Counted from the first letter of the stretch, positions 14,540-23,256 are shown. The stretch: 32,248 nt of DNA from an uncultured Oscillospiraceae bacterium (GCA_934446355.1 CAKSEC010000021.1:1-32248); one strand, 5' to 3'. Notes: a model not told the origin generated them from the letters alone. Numbers and translations: made by a program.

Positions 14540-15382
14540 TTATATTTCTGCTTCTGCGTGGCGTGTAACGTGACAGCCTATATTTATTGCGACAGGCAGT
14601 CCTGCGATATGCGTCGCATATTTCTCGATATTCACATAAAGTGCGGTGACTGTGCCGCCGAAGCCCTGAGAGCCTATGCCGAGGTGGTTTATGCTGTCCA
14701 GCATCTGCTGTTCCAGCTCGGCGTATACCGGGTCGGGATTGCGCTTTGCGAGGTCGCGGCAGAGCGCCTTTTTCGCCAGATATGCGCAGTATTCAAAATC
14801 GCCGCCTATGCCTACTCCCACCACGATGGGCGGGCAGGGATTGCTGCCGGCAAGGCTGACGCATTCTGTCACGAAATCGACTATATCCTGCTTTGAAGCG
14901 GAGGGCGTGAACATCTTCATGCGGCTCATGTTCTCGCTGCCGAACCCCTTTGGCGCAGCCATCAGGCGTATTTTGTCGCCGGGAACGATACGGGTGTGTA
15001 TCACGGCGGGAGTATTGTTGTTGGTGTTTTTGCGCTCTAGCGGGTCGCCGACGATGGACAGCCTGAGCCTGCCGTTCACATAGCCCTGTGCCACGCCCGC
15101 ATTCACTGCGTCCTCAAAGGGCTCGCCTGTGATGTGCACCTGTTGGCCTATCTCGGCAAAAATTACCGCCATTCCGGTGTCCTGACAAATCGGCACGCCG
15201 AGTTCTGCGGCGCAGTCGATGTTGCTGACGATATCGGAGAGCACGCTGCGGCACAGCGGGCTTTTTTCCTTTTCCATGCTGTCTGTTATGCACTCTTTCA
15301 TGCCGCACGGCAGGTGCAGATTCGCCTGCTCGCACAGACGGGCGACCGTTTCGGTGATGAGTGAAGCTGGAATTTCTCGCAT
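14540..15382 (-). CDS. Class I fumarate hydratase (or tartrate dehydratase), alpha subunit
   Basis: A 280-residue subunit carrying the 4Fe-4S cluster of the oxygen-sensitive class I hydro-lyases, which interconvert fumarate and malate. Likely cluster ligands are Cys66 (PICQDTG), Cys183 (SNPCPP) and Cys270 (IGCHVTRH). QDTG and IGIGSQGFGGTVT are family signatures. Full length for an alpha subunit, with an AAAGGA site before the ATG. The beta subunit is needed for activity and normally lies directly downstream. Here the downstream position holds a repeat element and fabD, and no beta gene is in the window. Class I L-tartrate dehydratase alpha subunits are very similar, so the substrate is not certain. 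Confidence 0.9.
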   Translation of the reverse strand: MREIPASLITETVARLCEQANLHLPCGMKECITDSMEKEKSPLCRSVLSDIVSNIDCAAELGVPICQDTGMAVIFAEIGQQVHITGEPFEDAVNAGVAQGYVNGRLRLSIVGDPLERKNTNNNTPAVIHTRIVPGDKIRLMAAPKGFGSENMSRMKMFTPSASKQDIVDFVTECVSLAGSNPCPPIVVGVGIGGDFEYCAYLAKKALCRDLAKRNPDPVYAELEQQMLDSINHLGIGSQGFGGTVTALYVNIEKYATHIAGLPVAINIGCHVTRHAEAEI

Positions 15383-15522
15383 TGTCTGTAATTCCTTTCT
15401 TGTATTGTATGATACCCCTAAATATATTCGCTGATGGCAGCCGCTGAAAGCGCACTTCCGAGGGCTTTATGCCGTGCAGCCGCCGATTTGGGCTGAATAT
15501 AAGAGGTTCACTGAAAAAACTG

Positions 15523-15551
15523 TTGACAAATCCGCTGTAATGGGGTAAAAT
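15523..15551 (+). promoter_or_regulatory. Sigma-A promoter of the fab/acc cluster
   Basis: TTGACA (15523-15528), a 17-nt spacer and TAAAAT (15546-15551) are near-consensus. The leader before fabH is about 90 nt. No FapR-like or FabT-like palindrome was seen here. The rest of the 264-nt divergent region (15383-15522) must hold the fumarase promoter, which I could not fix. Confidence 0.85.
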
Positions 15552-15646
15552 AAAGTATGGTATGTCATTGACTGCCCCGGCAGCCATGAGCGGAACATCA
15601 TATTTATTATACTATATATTGCAAAGAAAATCAAGGAGAATTTTTA

Positions 15647-16654
15647 ATGAGCGGAATTGAGATATTGGGAACTGGCAGCTATGTTCCGGAATTTGTTGCG
15701 GATAACAATAAATTCTCTGAATTTCTGGACACATCAGACGAGTGGATAACACCCCGCACAGGTATAAAGCAGCGGCATATCCTGACCGACAAGCCCGGAT
15801 ACTACATGGGTATTCAGGCGGCTGAGGCTGCGCTTGCAGACGCCGGCGTAAAGCCTGAGGATATCGACCTTGTGCTGGTTTCCACCTGCACGCCGGATTT
15901 CTTCTATCCCTCTACCGCCTGCCTTATCCAGAAGAAGATAGGCGCAGTCAATGCGGCGGCTTTCGATGTGAACAGCGCCTGCACTGGCTTCATCACCGCC
16001 ACCGACATTGCTCAGAAATATCTTCAGACCGGACACTATAAGACGATACTTATCGTTGCCTGCGAGCGGCTTTCGGGTCAGCTTGACTACACCGACCGTT
16101 CGATGTGCATACTATTCGGTGACGCAGCGGGCGCAATGGTCTGCAGACGCTCAGAGAAGCCGTTCTATTCAATGCTGGGCGCAGACGGCGATGAGTTCGA
16201 GGCTCTTTACTGCAAGATAAACTACGACCCCAACTGCCCGTTTTATAACGAAGCAGAAAGCACCGCTGAACCGTGGGACGCAATGTTCGACACGCCGTCC
16301 AAGAGAAAGTTCCTGCAGAGCGACGGCCATGCGGTATATAAGTTTGCGGTGAACGCTATGGCAAAGGCTGTCCGCAATGTTGCGGAGCAGGGCGGCTATG
16401 AACTTTCCGACCTTGATATAGTTATCCCGCATCAGGCAAATCTCAGGATAATCAAAAAAGCGACTGAACTTCTGGGTATTTCAGAAGATAAGGTATATAC
16501 TAACATTGAAAGAATGGGCAATGTTTCCAGCGCCTGCATTCCCGTGTGCCTTGACGAACTGAGGAAGCAGGGCAGAGTGAAGCCCGGTCAGAAGATATGC
16601 TTCGTGGGCTTCGGCGCAGGGCTTACTTACGGCGCGCTTATATTTGAAACATGA
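15647..16654 (+). CDS. fabH: Beta-ketoacyl-ACP synthase III
   Basis: A 335-residue condensing enzyme that starts fatty acid synthesis by joining acyl-CoA to malonyl-ACP. The catalytic triad is Cys112 (SACTGF), His262 (PHQANLRI) and Asn292 (GNVSSA). WITPRTGI near the N-terminus and the closing GFGAGLTYGA are standard. Length is usual. AAGGAG precedes the ATG. It is the first gene of the plus-strand fatty acid operon. Confidence 0.96.
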   Translation: MSGIEILGTGSYVPEFVADNNKFSEFLDTSDEWITPRTGIKQRHILTDKPGYYMGIQAAEAALADAGVKPEDIDLVLVSTCTPDFFYPSTACLIQKKIGAVNAAAFDVNSACTGFITATDIAQKYLQTGHYKTILIVACERLSGQLDYTDRSMCILFGDAAGAMVCRRSEKPFYSMLGADGDEFEALYCKINYDPNCPFYNEAESTAEPWDAMFDTPSKRKFLQSDGHAVYKFAVNAMAKAVRNVAEQGGYELSDLDIVIPHQANLRIIKKATELLGISEDKVYTNIERMGNVSSACIPVCLDELRKQGRVKPGQKICFVGFGAGLTYGALIFET

Positions 16655-16690
16655 TACTTTGACGACATAAAACGAAAGGAACCAGTAAAA

Positions 16691-17434
16691 ATGGAAAAAA
16701 CGGCATTGATAACCGGCTCCAGCCGAGGGATAGGAGCAGCGATAGCAAAAAGACTTGCAAAGGACGGCTATAACATCGTGATAAACGATGTAAGTCAGGA
16801 GATACTCGACACTGCAGGCGCACAGGTGGCAGAGGAATGCCGCAGCCTTGGCGTGAACGCTGAATGCTATGCGGCGGACGTTTCCGACTATGCGCAGTGC
16901 GAGCAGATGGTGAAGTGGGTCAAGGAGAAATTCGGCACCATCGACGTGCTGGTCAACAATGCGGGTATCACACGCGACGGTCTGATGGCGCAGATGAGCG
17001 AGGAAACCTACGACCTTGTTATCCGTGTAAACCAGAAGTCTGTGTTCAACATGACAAAGCTGGTCGGAAAGCAGATGATACGTCAGCGCAGCGGCAGGAT
17101 AGTGAATCTTGCTTCCGTGGCAGGACTTTACGGCAACCCCGGTCAGATGAATTATTCCGCTTCAAAGGGCGCAATAATCGCAATGACAAAGACGACCGCC
17201 AAGGAACTTGGCAGCCGTGGCATAACCTGCAATGCGGTCGCACCGGGCTTTATCCAGACACCTATGACCGACAAACTCACTGACGAGCAGCGTGCTGCAA
17301 TGCTGGCGCAGATAGCCATGAAGCGTTACGGTCAGCCTGAGGAGATAGCAGGCGTTGTATCGTTCCTGTGCAGCCCTGATTCATCATACGTTACAGGTCA
17401 GATAATCGAGATAAGCGGCGGACTCAGTATGTGA
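16691..17434 (+). CDS. fabG: 3-oxoacyl-ACP reductase
   Basis: A 247-residue short-chain dehydrogenase that reduces 3-oxoacyl-ACP with NADPH. The cofactor loop TGSSRGIG is at 8-15 and NNAG at 89-92. The catalytic residues are Asn114, Ser142, Tyr155 and Lys159 (NYSASKG). The C-terminal SGGLSM ending is typical of FabG. It follows fabH by 36 nt with an AAAGGA site. Confidence 0.95.
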   Translation: MEKTALITGSSRGIGAAIAKRLAKDGYNIVINDVSQEILDTAGAQVAEECRSLGVNAECYAADVSDYAQCEQMVKWVKEKFGTIDVLVNNAGITRDGLMAQMSEETYDLVIRVNQKSVFNMTKLVGKQMIRQRSGRIVNLASVAGLYGNPGQMNYSASKGAIIAMTKTTAKELGSRGITCNAVAPGFIQTPMTDKLTDEQRAAMLAQIAMKRYGQPEEIAGVVSFLCSPDSSYVTGQIIEISGGLSM

Positions 17435-17459
17435 CCGCATTACCGGACAAACAGACAGC

Positions 17460-17478
17460 CTCCTGCCGGTGCAGGGAG
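17460..17478 (+). other. Intercistronic hairpin before fabF
   Basis: CTCCTGC (17460-17466) pairs with GCAGGGAG (17471-17478) around a CGGT loop, with one bulged base. It lies in the only long gap (92 nt) inside the early operon and could be an RNA processing or stabilising site that sets relative fabF expression. Confidence 0.45.
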
Positions 17479-17526
17479 CGAGTGATAAACTACAAATATA
17501 GAAATATGTTGGAGGAACAACGTTTA

Positions 17527-18768
17527 ATGGAAAGACGAGTTGTTATTACCGGACTTGGCGCAGTCACCCCATGCGGTAACTCGCCGGAGGAACTGTGGAA
17601 CAGCCTTATGGCGGGAAAGCACGGCTTTGAACTTGCTCCGTGGTTTCCTGATCAGGAGCCGGAGAGCCTTTCGGTCGTTGCAAAGGTCAAGAACTTCGAC
17701 CCGTCAGAGTATTTTGACAAGAAAGAACTGCGCCGCAATGACGTCATAGTTCAGTATGCGGTATACTGCGCAATGCAGGCGTTAAAGGACGCAGGCACAG
17801 ACCTGAAGGATATCGACCCGTATCGTGTGGGTGTGGTTATCGGCAGCGGTATCGGCGGTATCCATACCACCGAGGAGGAACTTCTTAGCTACCACAACAA
17901 GGGCAACAAGCGCGTCGGCGTATTCACCATCACGAAGATGATAGGAAACATGGCTGCAGGCGTAGTCGCTATCCGCACCGGCTTCAAGGGCACGAATTTC
18001 TGCGTGACCACCGCCTGCGCAAGCGGTACGCAGTCTATAGGCGAAGCGTTCAGGGCGATAAAGCACGGCTACCTTGACGCTGCGATCGCCGGCGGCACTG
18101 AGCACAGCGATATTGGCTTCTGCTATGCCGCATTCAATAATATGCACGCTGTGACACGCTCCACTGATGTGGACAGGGCTTCTATCCCGTTTGACGCAGA
18201 GCGCAGCGGCTTTGTGCTGGGCGACGGCTGCGGCCTGCTGGTGCTTGAAGAATACGAGCACGCAAAGGCAAGGGGTGCGAAGATATACGCAGAAGTGTGC
18301 GGTTATGGCAGCACCTGCGACGCATATCATGAAACAAGCCCGGACCCCGACGGCAAGGGCGGCGCAATGGCAATGAAGTTCGCTTATCAGGAAGCAGGAA
18401 TGAAGCCGGAGGACATCAACTATATCAATGCTCACGGCACTTCAACGTCAATGAACGACCGCACCGAAACGCTCGCCGTAAAGGAAGCGTTCGGAGCGCA
18501 CGCAAAGGATATCGCCATCAACTCCACCAAGTCTATGACCGGACACCTGCTTGGTGCTGCGGGCGGCGTTGAGGCAGTCGTTACTGCGATGTCGATAAAG
18601 AACAGCAAGGTGCACATGACGCTCGGCTACAAGACGCCCGACCACGAATGCGACCTTGACTACGTTACCGAGGGCGCAAGGGACATGAAGATCACCGGCG
18701 CACTGAGCAATTCACTGGGCTTCGGCGGACATAACGGCTGTATTTGTATGCGACCCGTTGAGGATTGA
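17527..18768 (+). CDS. fabF: Beta-ketoacyl-ACP synthase II
   Basis: A 413-residue elongation condensing enzyme. The triad is Cys164 (TTACASG), His303 (NAHGTST) and His340 (TGHLLGAAGG). The final SLGFGGHN segment is the usual C-terminus. The frame is open to 17431, but the start at 17527 gives the standard N-terminus MERRVVITG. It is preceded by GGAGG (17511-17515) at 11 nt, slightly long. An ATG at 17506 is a less likely alternative. Confidence 0.95.
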   Translation: MERRVVITGLGAVTPCGNSPEELWNSLMAGKHGFELAPWFPDQEPESLSVVAKVKNFDPSEYFDKKELRRNDVIVQYAVYCAMQALKDAGTDLKDIDPYRVGVVIGSGIGGIHTTEEELLSYHNKGNKRVGVFTITKMIGNMAAGVVAIRTGFKGTNFCVTTACASGTQSIGEAFRAIKHGYLDAAIAGGTEHSDIGFCYAAFNNMHAVTRSTDVDRASIPFDAERSGFVLGDGCGLLVLEEYEHAKARGAKIYAEVCGYGSTCDAYHETSPDPDGKGGAMAMKFAYQEAGMKPEDINYINAHGTSTSMNDRTETLAVKEAFGAHAKDIAINSTKSMTGHLLGAAGGVEAVVTAMSIKNSKVHMTLGYKTPDHECDLDYVTEGARDMKITGALSNSLGFGGHNGCICMRPVED

Positions 18769-18788
18769 CCCCGGAAAGGAGAGCCAAT

Positions 18789-19265
18789 ATGACAAACAAG
18801 ACTAACATATCCAGCCCCATAGAGGACACCGTTGAGTGCATTGAAGCACTGGCTGAGATAGTAAAGAAAAACGACCTCGGAAAGATCAAAATAAGCACCG
18901 AGGATATAGAAATAGTGATCGAGGGCAAACGCTGCCCGCCGCCTATGCCTCCCATGCAGCCTGCTGCGGCAGCCGCTGTTGCAGTGGCTCCGGCAGTGGT
19001 TCAGGAGGCTTCTGAGGAAGCGCCTGTATCCGGCAATGTGATCACTTCGCCGATAGTCGGCACGTTCTACGCTGCGCCCTCGCCTGAAAAGCCGGCGTTC
19101 GTTAAGGTCGGCGATACCGTGAATGCAGGCGACGTCGTGTGCATTATCGAGAGCATGAAGCTGATGAATGAGATAAACAGCGAATTCAGCGGCAGAGTCG
19201 CTGAAATATACGCAAAGGACGGTCAGCCTGTGGAATTCGGTCAGAAGCTGATGAGGATCGAATAA
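18789..19265 (+). CDS. accB: Acetyl-CoA carboxylase biotin carboxyl carrier protein
   Basis: A 158-residue carrier for the biotin arm of acetyl-CoA carboxylase. The N-terminal alpha region is followed by a Pro/Ala-rich flexible linker (about 49-80) and the C-terminal biotinyl domain. The biotinylated Lys124 lies in ESMKLMNE. The ATG at 18789 is chosen for its AAAGGAGAG site; the frame remains open slightly upstream. The gap to fabF is 20 nt. Confidence 0.95.
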   Translation: MTNKTNISSPIEDTVECIEALAEIVKKNDLGKIKISTEDIEIVIEGKRCPPPMPPMQPAAAAAVAVAPAVVQEASEEAPVSGNVITSPIVGTFYAAPSPEKPAFVKVGDTVNAGDVVCIIESMKLMNEINSEFSGRVAEIYAKDGQPVEFGQKLMRIE

Positions 19266-19275
19266 GGAGATAGAA

Positions 19276-19722
19276 ATGACGCTTGATATTGAACAGATAA
19301 AGGAAATAATCCCGCACCGTGACCCGTTCCTGCTTATCGACGAGGTAACCGAACTCGAACCGGGCGTGAGCGTTACTGCGAAAAAGTACCTGAAGCCTGA
19401 CGAATACTGGTTCAAGGGGCATTTCCCCGGACAGCCGGTGCAGCCGGGCGTCCTGATGATAGAAATGCTGGCTCAGGCGGGCGCAGTGTGTGCGCTCTCT
19501 CTGCCGGAGAACAAGGGCAAGATAGCTTTCTTCGCGGGCATAGACAAGGCTCGCTTCCGCGGGAATGTGCTTCCGGGCGATACGCTTGAACTTCATGTCA
19601 CCATGACAAAGAAGAAAGGTCCGATAGGCTTCGGCGACGCCATTGCCACGGTCAATGGAAAAAAGGTGGTCACAGCGGAGATATCCTTCGCACTGGCAGA
19701 CCCCGCACCCAAGGCGGAATAA
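19276..19722 (+). CDS. fabZ: 3-hydroxyacyl-ACP dehydratase
   Basis: A 148-residue hot-dog-fold dehydratase acting on 3-hydroxyacyl-ACP. Catalytic His49 lies in GHFPGQPVQPG and Glu63 in MIEMLAQAG. HRDPFLLIDEV near the start is diagnostic. GGAG precedes the ATG, 10 nt after accB. No FabN-type isomerase partner was seen, so unsaturated fatty acid formation is not explained here. Confidence 0.96.
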   Translation: MTLDIEQIKEIIPHRDPFLLIDEVTELEPGVSVTAKKYLKPDEYWFKGHFPGQPVQPGVLMIEMLAQAGAVCALSLPENKGKIAFFAGIDKARFRGNVLPGDTLELHVTMTKKKGPIGFGDAIATVNGKKVVTAEISFALADPAPKAE

Positions 19723-19774
19723 AGGCAGCACCGCAAGTCGGTATGCGTTATTATTGATATCTGGAGCTGACAGA

Positions 19775-21124
19775 ATGTTTAACAAGATACTTATTGCAAA
19801 CCGGGGCGAGATAGCTATTCGTATCATGCGTGCCTGCCGTGAACTTGGAATAAAGACGGTCGCCGTCTATTCCGAGGCTGACCGCTCGGCGCTCCATGCG
19901 CAGATAGCTGATGAAGCCGTTTGCATAGGTCCGGCTGCCTCAAAGGACAGCTACCTTAATACCAAGGCGATAATCGCCGCCTGCGAGATAACTCATGCGC
20001 AGGCAATACACCCCGGCTTCGGCTTTCTTTCTGAAAATGCGGATTTTGCACGGCTTTGCAGGACCTGCGGGATAACCTTTATCGGTCCGTCCCCTGAGGT
20101 CATGGACGCAATGGGCGACAAGGCTTCGGCGAAAAAGACCATGATGAGCGCAGGCGTGCCAGTCGTGCCCGGCTCTGACGGAATAGTCCCCACCATTGAG
20201 GAAGCCAAGCGCATTGCCGCTGAGATAGGCTATCCTGTGATGATAAAGGCGACTGCGGGCGGCGGCGGCAGAGGTATCCGCCTTGCCGAGCGTGAGGAGC
20301 AGCTGGAGCAGCAGTATACGGCGGCTCAGCAGGAGGCGCTCGCCTGCTTCGGCAACGGCGACGTATATATCGAAAAGTTCATTGTAGACCCACGCCATGT
20401 TGAAATACAGCTTCTTGCAGACGAGCACGGCAACGTCGTGCACCTCGGCGAGCGTGAATGCTCATTACAGCGTCACAATCAGAAGGTGCTGGAGGAAAGC
20501 CCCAGCCCTATCATGACCGAGGAACTGCGTGAGCGCATGGGCGGTGCGGCAGTGGCTGCGGCAAAGGTGAGCGGCTATCAGAATGCGGGCACGATAGAGT
20601 TCCTTGTTGACAGGGACAGGAATTTCTACTTCATGGAGATGAACACCCGTATTCAGGTAGAGCACCCGGTAACAGAACTTGTCACCGGCATTGACCTTGT
20701 AAAGGCACAGATACGCATTGCGGCGGGCGAAAAGCTGTGGTTCGGGCAGGAGGACGTAAAGCTGACCGGTCACGCCATTGAATGCCGCATAAATGCGGAG
20801 GACCCACGGCACAACTTCCGTCCTTGTCCGGGCAAGATAAAGTCGCTGCACGTTCCGGGCGGATTCGGCGTCAGAATAGACAGCGCTGTGTATGCAGGCT
20901 ACCAGATACCGCCTTACTACGACAGCATGATAGCAAAGCTTCTGGTAAAGGCGCCTACACGTGAGGAAGCGATAATGAAGATGCGTGTGGCTCTTTCTGA
21001 AATGATAATCGAGGGCGTTGAAACGAACATTGATTTCCAGCTTTGTCTGCTGAAAGACGAAGATTTCGAGGCGGGCAATTTCGATATCGGTTTCCTGAAC
21101 CGTAAAAACGTGATGGGGGAGTGA
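19775..21124 (+). CDS. accC: Acetyl-CoA carboxylase biotin carboxylase subunit
   Basis: A 449-residue ATP-grasp enzyme that carboxylates biotin on AccB using bicarbonate and ATP. The N-terminus FNKILIANRGEIA is followed by the glycine-rich ATP loop GGGGRGIR and the active-site EMNTRIQVEHPVTE. The start at 19775 gives the canonical N-terminus and has GGAG upstream. An upstream open frame overlapping fabZ is not used. The gap from fabZ is 52 nt. Confidence 0.96.
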   Translation: MFNKILIANRGEIAIRIMRACRELGIKTVAVYSEADRSALHAQIADEAVCIGPAASKDSYLNTKAIIAACEITHAQAIHPGFGFLSENADFARLCRTCGITFIGPSPEVMDAMGDKASAKKTMMSAGVPVVPGSDGIVPTIEEAKRIAAEIGYPVMIKATAGGGGRGIRLAEREEQLEQQYTAAQQEALACFGNGDVYIEKFIVDPRHVEIQLLADEHGNVVHLGERECSLQRHNQKVLEESPSPIMTEELRERMGGAAVAAAKVSGYQNAGTIEFLVDRDRNFYFMEMNTRIQVEHPVTELVTGIDLVKAQIRIAAGEKLWFGQEDVKLTGHAIECRINAEDPRHNFRPCPGKIKSLHVPGGFGVRIDSAVYAGYQIPPYYDSMIAKLLVKAPTREEAIMKMRVALSEMIIEGVETNIDFQLCLLKDEDFEAGNFDIGFLNRKNVMGE

Positions 21125-21129
21125 ACTGA

Positions 21130-22014
21130 ATGGCAATAGAGGATCTGTTCAAGATAGTCAAGGAGCGCTTCGTGGCTGACCAGCCCGCAGCACCCTCCGG
21201 CGGCAGCGATGTCGAGATACCGCAGGATCTGCTGTTCAAGTGCCCCCGCTGCGGCGCGGTTGTATATAACAAGGAATTTACGGCGGCGATGAAGGTGTGC
21301 CCCAAGTGCAATTATCACGCAAGGCTCACGTGGCAGGAGCGTCTGGAGCTTACCGCAGACAAGGACAGTTTTGTGGAACTTGACGCAGATATGAAGCCGC
21401 TGAATCCTATCTGCTTCCCGAAATACGAGGACAAGGTGGCAAGACTGCAGCAGCAGTGCGACATGAACGACGCAATAAAGACCGGAGTGTGCACGATACG
21501 AGGCTACAGAACGGTAATAGGGATAATGGATTCGCACTTCATGATGGCGAGCATGGGCAGCGTTGTCGGCGAGAAGATAACACGTGCGTTTGAATACGCC
21601 ACGGAGCATGGACTTCCGGTAGTGATGTTCACGGCTTCGGGCGGCGCAAGAATGCAGGAGGGAATAATCTCGCTCATGCAGATGGCAAAGACGAGCGGCG
21701 CAGTCAAGCGTCACAGCGACGCAGGCGGGCTGTATATCGCAGTAATGACCGACCCCACGACGGGCGGCGTTATCGCTTCGTTTGCAAGCCTTGGCGACGT
21801 TATTCTTGCCGAGCCGAAAGTGCTTATCGGCTTTGCGGGCAGGCGTGTCATTCAGGACACCATACGCCAGCGGCTGCCTGACGACTTCCAGTCGGCTGAA
21901 TTTCAAGAGGAATGCGGCTTTGTCGATATGATAGTAGACCGAGGGATAATGCGCAAGCGTATCTCTAATATTCTGAAGCTTCACGGCTTCCCGAAGGAGG
22001 CTTACAGGAGATGA
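21130..22014 (+). CDS. accD: Acetyl-CoA carboxylase carboxyltransferase beta subunit
   Basis: A 294-residue crotonase-fold subunit that, with AccA, moves the carboxyl group from biotin to acetyl-CoA. The N-terminal zinc ribbon has Cys38, Cys41, Cys57 and Cys60 (CPRC and CPKC). GGARMQEG, the family signature, is also present. It starts 5 nt after accC and overlaps accA by four bases (ATGA), consistent with equal production of the two subunits. Confidence 0.96.
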   Translation: MAIEDLFKIVKERFVADQPAAPSGGSDVEIPQDLLFKCPRCGAVVYNKEFTAAMKVCPKCNYHARLTWQERLELTADKDSFVELDADMKPLNPICFPKYEDKVARLQQQCDMNDAIKTGVCTIRGYRTVIGIMDSHFMMASMGSVVGEKITRAFEYATEHGLPVVMFTASGGARMQEGIISLMQMAKTSGAVKRHSDAGGLYIAVMTDPTTGGVIASFASLGDVILAEPKVLIGFAGRRVIQDTIRQRLPDDFQSAEFQEECGFVDMIVDRGIMRKRISNILKLHGFPKEAYRR

Positions 22015-22814
22015 GCGAACTTACAGCCTGCGAAAGGCTTGAGCTGATACGTCACAAGGACAGACCCACTGTCAACGACTACATACCGGCGATGTTCACC
22101 CGGTTCATGGAGTTCCACGGCGACAGGCTTTACGGCGACGACGCAGCGATAATCGGCGGCATAGGCTATCTAAGCGAAACGCCTGTGACGGTCATTGCGC
22201 AGGTCAAGGGCAGAAACCTTGAGGAGAACAAGCGCACGAATTTCTCAATGCCGCACCCGGAGGGCTACCGCAAGGCGCTTCGGCTTGCGAAGCAGGCGGA
22301 GAAATTCCACCGGCCGGTTATATGCCTTGTCGACACCCCAGGCGCATTCTGCGGAATAGAGGCTGAGCAGCGCGGACAGGGCGAGGCTATCGCACGCAAT
22401 CTGTATGAGTTCATGACGCTGAAAACGCCCGTTATCTCCGTTATACTCGGCGAGGGAGGCTCAGGCGGCGCGCTTGCGCTTGCGGTATGCGACGAACTTG
22501 CCATGCTGGAAAATGCTCTGTATTCAGTAATTAGCCCGCGCGGAGCGGCGTCTATCCTCTGGAAAGACGGCACCAAGGAAAAGGAAGCGTGCGAAATGCT
22601 GAAGATAACCGCAGAACATCTGGTGAACTTCGGCGTATGCGATAAGATAATACCGGAGCCCACCGGCGGCGCACACATGAGCAAGGAGCAGACTGCGGAC
22701 AACATCTATGAATATCTTGTGGACGCTGTTTTCCGGCTGAAAAACAAGGATATGCAGGAACTTCTGAACGCCCGTTATGATAAATTTAGAAAAATCGGTA
22801 TGTTTTCAGAATAA
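22011..22814 (+). CDS. accA: Acetyl-CoA carboxylase carboxyltransferase alpha subunit
   Basis: A 267-residue partner of AccD. It carries the family stretches MPHPEGYRKALRL, VDTPGAFCG and GEGGSGGALAL, which form the CoA and biotin sites. It is slightly short compared with enterobacterial AccA but usual for Firmicutes. It is the last gene of the operon. Only a weak A/T hairpin (22822-22843) follows, so some transcripts may continue into acpP. Confidence 0.95.
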   Translation: MSELTACERLELIRHKDRPTVNDYIPAMFTRFMEFHGDRLYGDDAAIIGGIGYLSETPVTVIAQVKGRNLEENKRTNFSMPHPEGYRKALRLAKQAEKFHRPVICLVDTPGAFCGIEAEQRGQGEAIARNLYEFMTLKTPVISVILGEGGSGGALALAVCDELAMLENALYSVISPRGAASILWKDGTKEKEACEMLKITAEHLVNFGVCDKIIPEPTGGAHMSKEQTADNIYEYLVDAVFRLKNKDMQELLNARYDKFRKIGMFSE

Positions 22815-22853
22815 TTTTGTAGAAAATTCTTTGCAAAATTTTCATTTCGGGGC

Positions 22854-22889
22854 TTGATTATTTGTGAGGTATGATATATAATATATCAT
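22854..22889 (+). promoter_or_regulatory. acpP promoter overlapped by a palindrome
   Basis: TTGATT (22854-22859) and TATAAT (22877-22882) are 17 nt apart. A perfect inverted repeat ATGATATA-TAA-TATATCAT (22871-22889) covers the -10 box and could be an operator. This gives acpP transcription independent of the upstream acc genes. Confidence 0.75.
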
Positions 22890-22974
22890 GAAATATTTCA
22901 GGAAGGCTCTATACAAACTGGAATGGACTTTCTGGATAAGCTGTAAATAATTTTATATTTGGAGGGTAAATACA

Positions 22975-23205
22975 ATGGCAGTATTTGACAAGGTTAAGGA
23001 GCTTATTTCCGAGCAGCTCGACGTAAAGGCAGACGACATCACAGAGGCTTCCTCTATTCAGGACGATCTGGGCGCAGATTCTCTGGACGTTGTTGATCTG
23101 GTAATGGCTCTTGAGGACGAGTTCGAGGTTGAGATCCCTGAGGATCAGGTCGAGAACATCAAGACCGTTGGCGATATCGTAAAGTTCATTGAGGACAAGC
23201 AGTAA
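22975..23205 (+). CDS. acpP: Acyl carrier protein
   Basis: A 76-residue acidic carrier of growing acyl chains. Ser36 in GADSLD receives the phosphopantetheine arm. Length and the four-helix sequence pattern are standard. GGAGG lies nine bases before the ATG. It is separated from accA by 160 nt and has its own promoter, in keeping with the large amounts of ACP a cell needs. Confidence 0.97.
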   Translation: MAVFDKVKELISEQLDVKADDITEASSIQDDLGADSLDVVDLVMALEDEFEVEIPEDQVENIKTVGDIVKFIEDKQ

Positions 23206-23226
23206 TTTCGCACAAATATCGTAATT

Positions 23227-23256
23227 TCCCGCTGTACTGCAATAGGTTCAGCGGGA
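23227..23256 (+). terminator. Hairpin after acpP
   Basis: TCCCGCTG (23227-23234) pairs with CAGCGGGA (23249-23256) over 8 bp around a 14-nt loop, followed by a short TTT. A probable but weak intrinsic terminator. Confidence 0.6.

Noticed and set aside
15383..15646. FapR or FabT operator near fabH
   Set aside because: I looked by eye for the palindromes of these regulators and found none.
17782..18435. 217-residue minus-strand open frame inside fabF
   Set aside because: Shadow of fabF with no start signal or recognisable domain.
20917..21984. 355-residue minus-strand open frame across accC/accD
   Set aside because: Both strands cannot be accC/accD; the plus-strand proteins match well-known families over their whole length, so this is a shadow frame.
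22822..22843. Terminator after accA
   Set aside because: The stem is 7 bp of A/T pairs except one G-C and is not followed by a T run; too weak to call.
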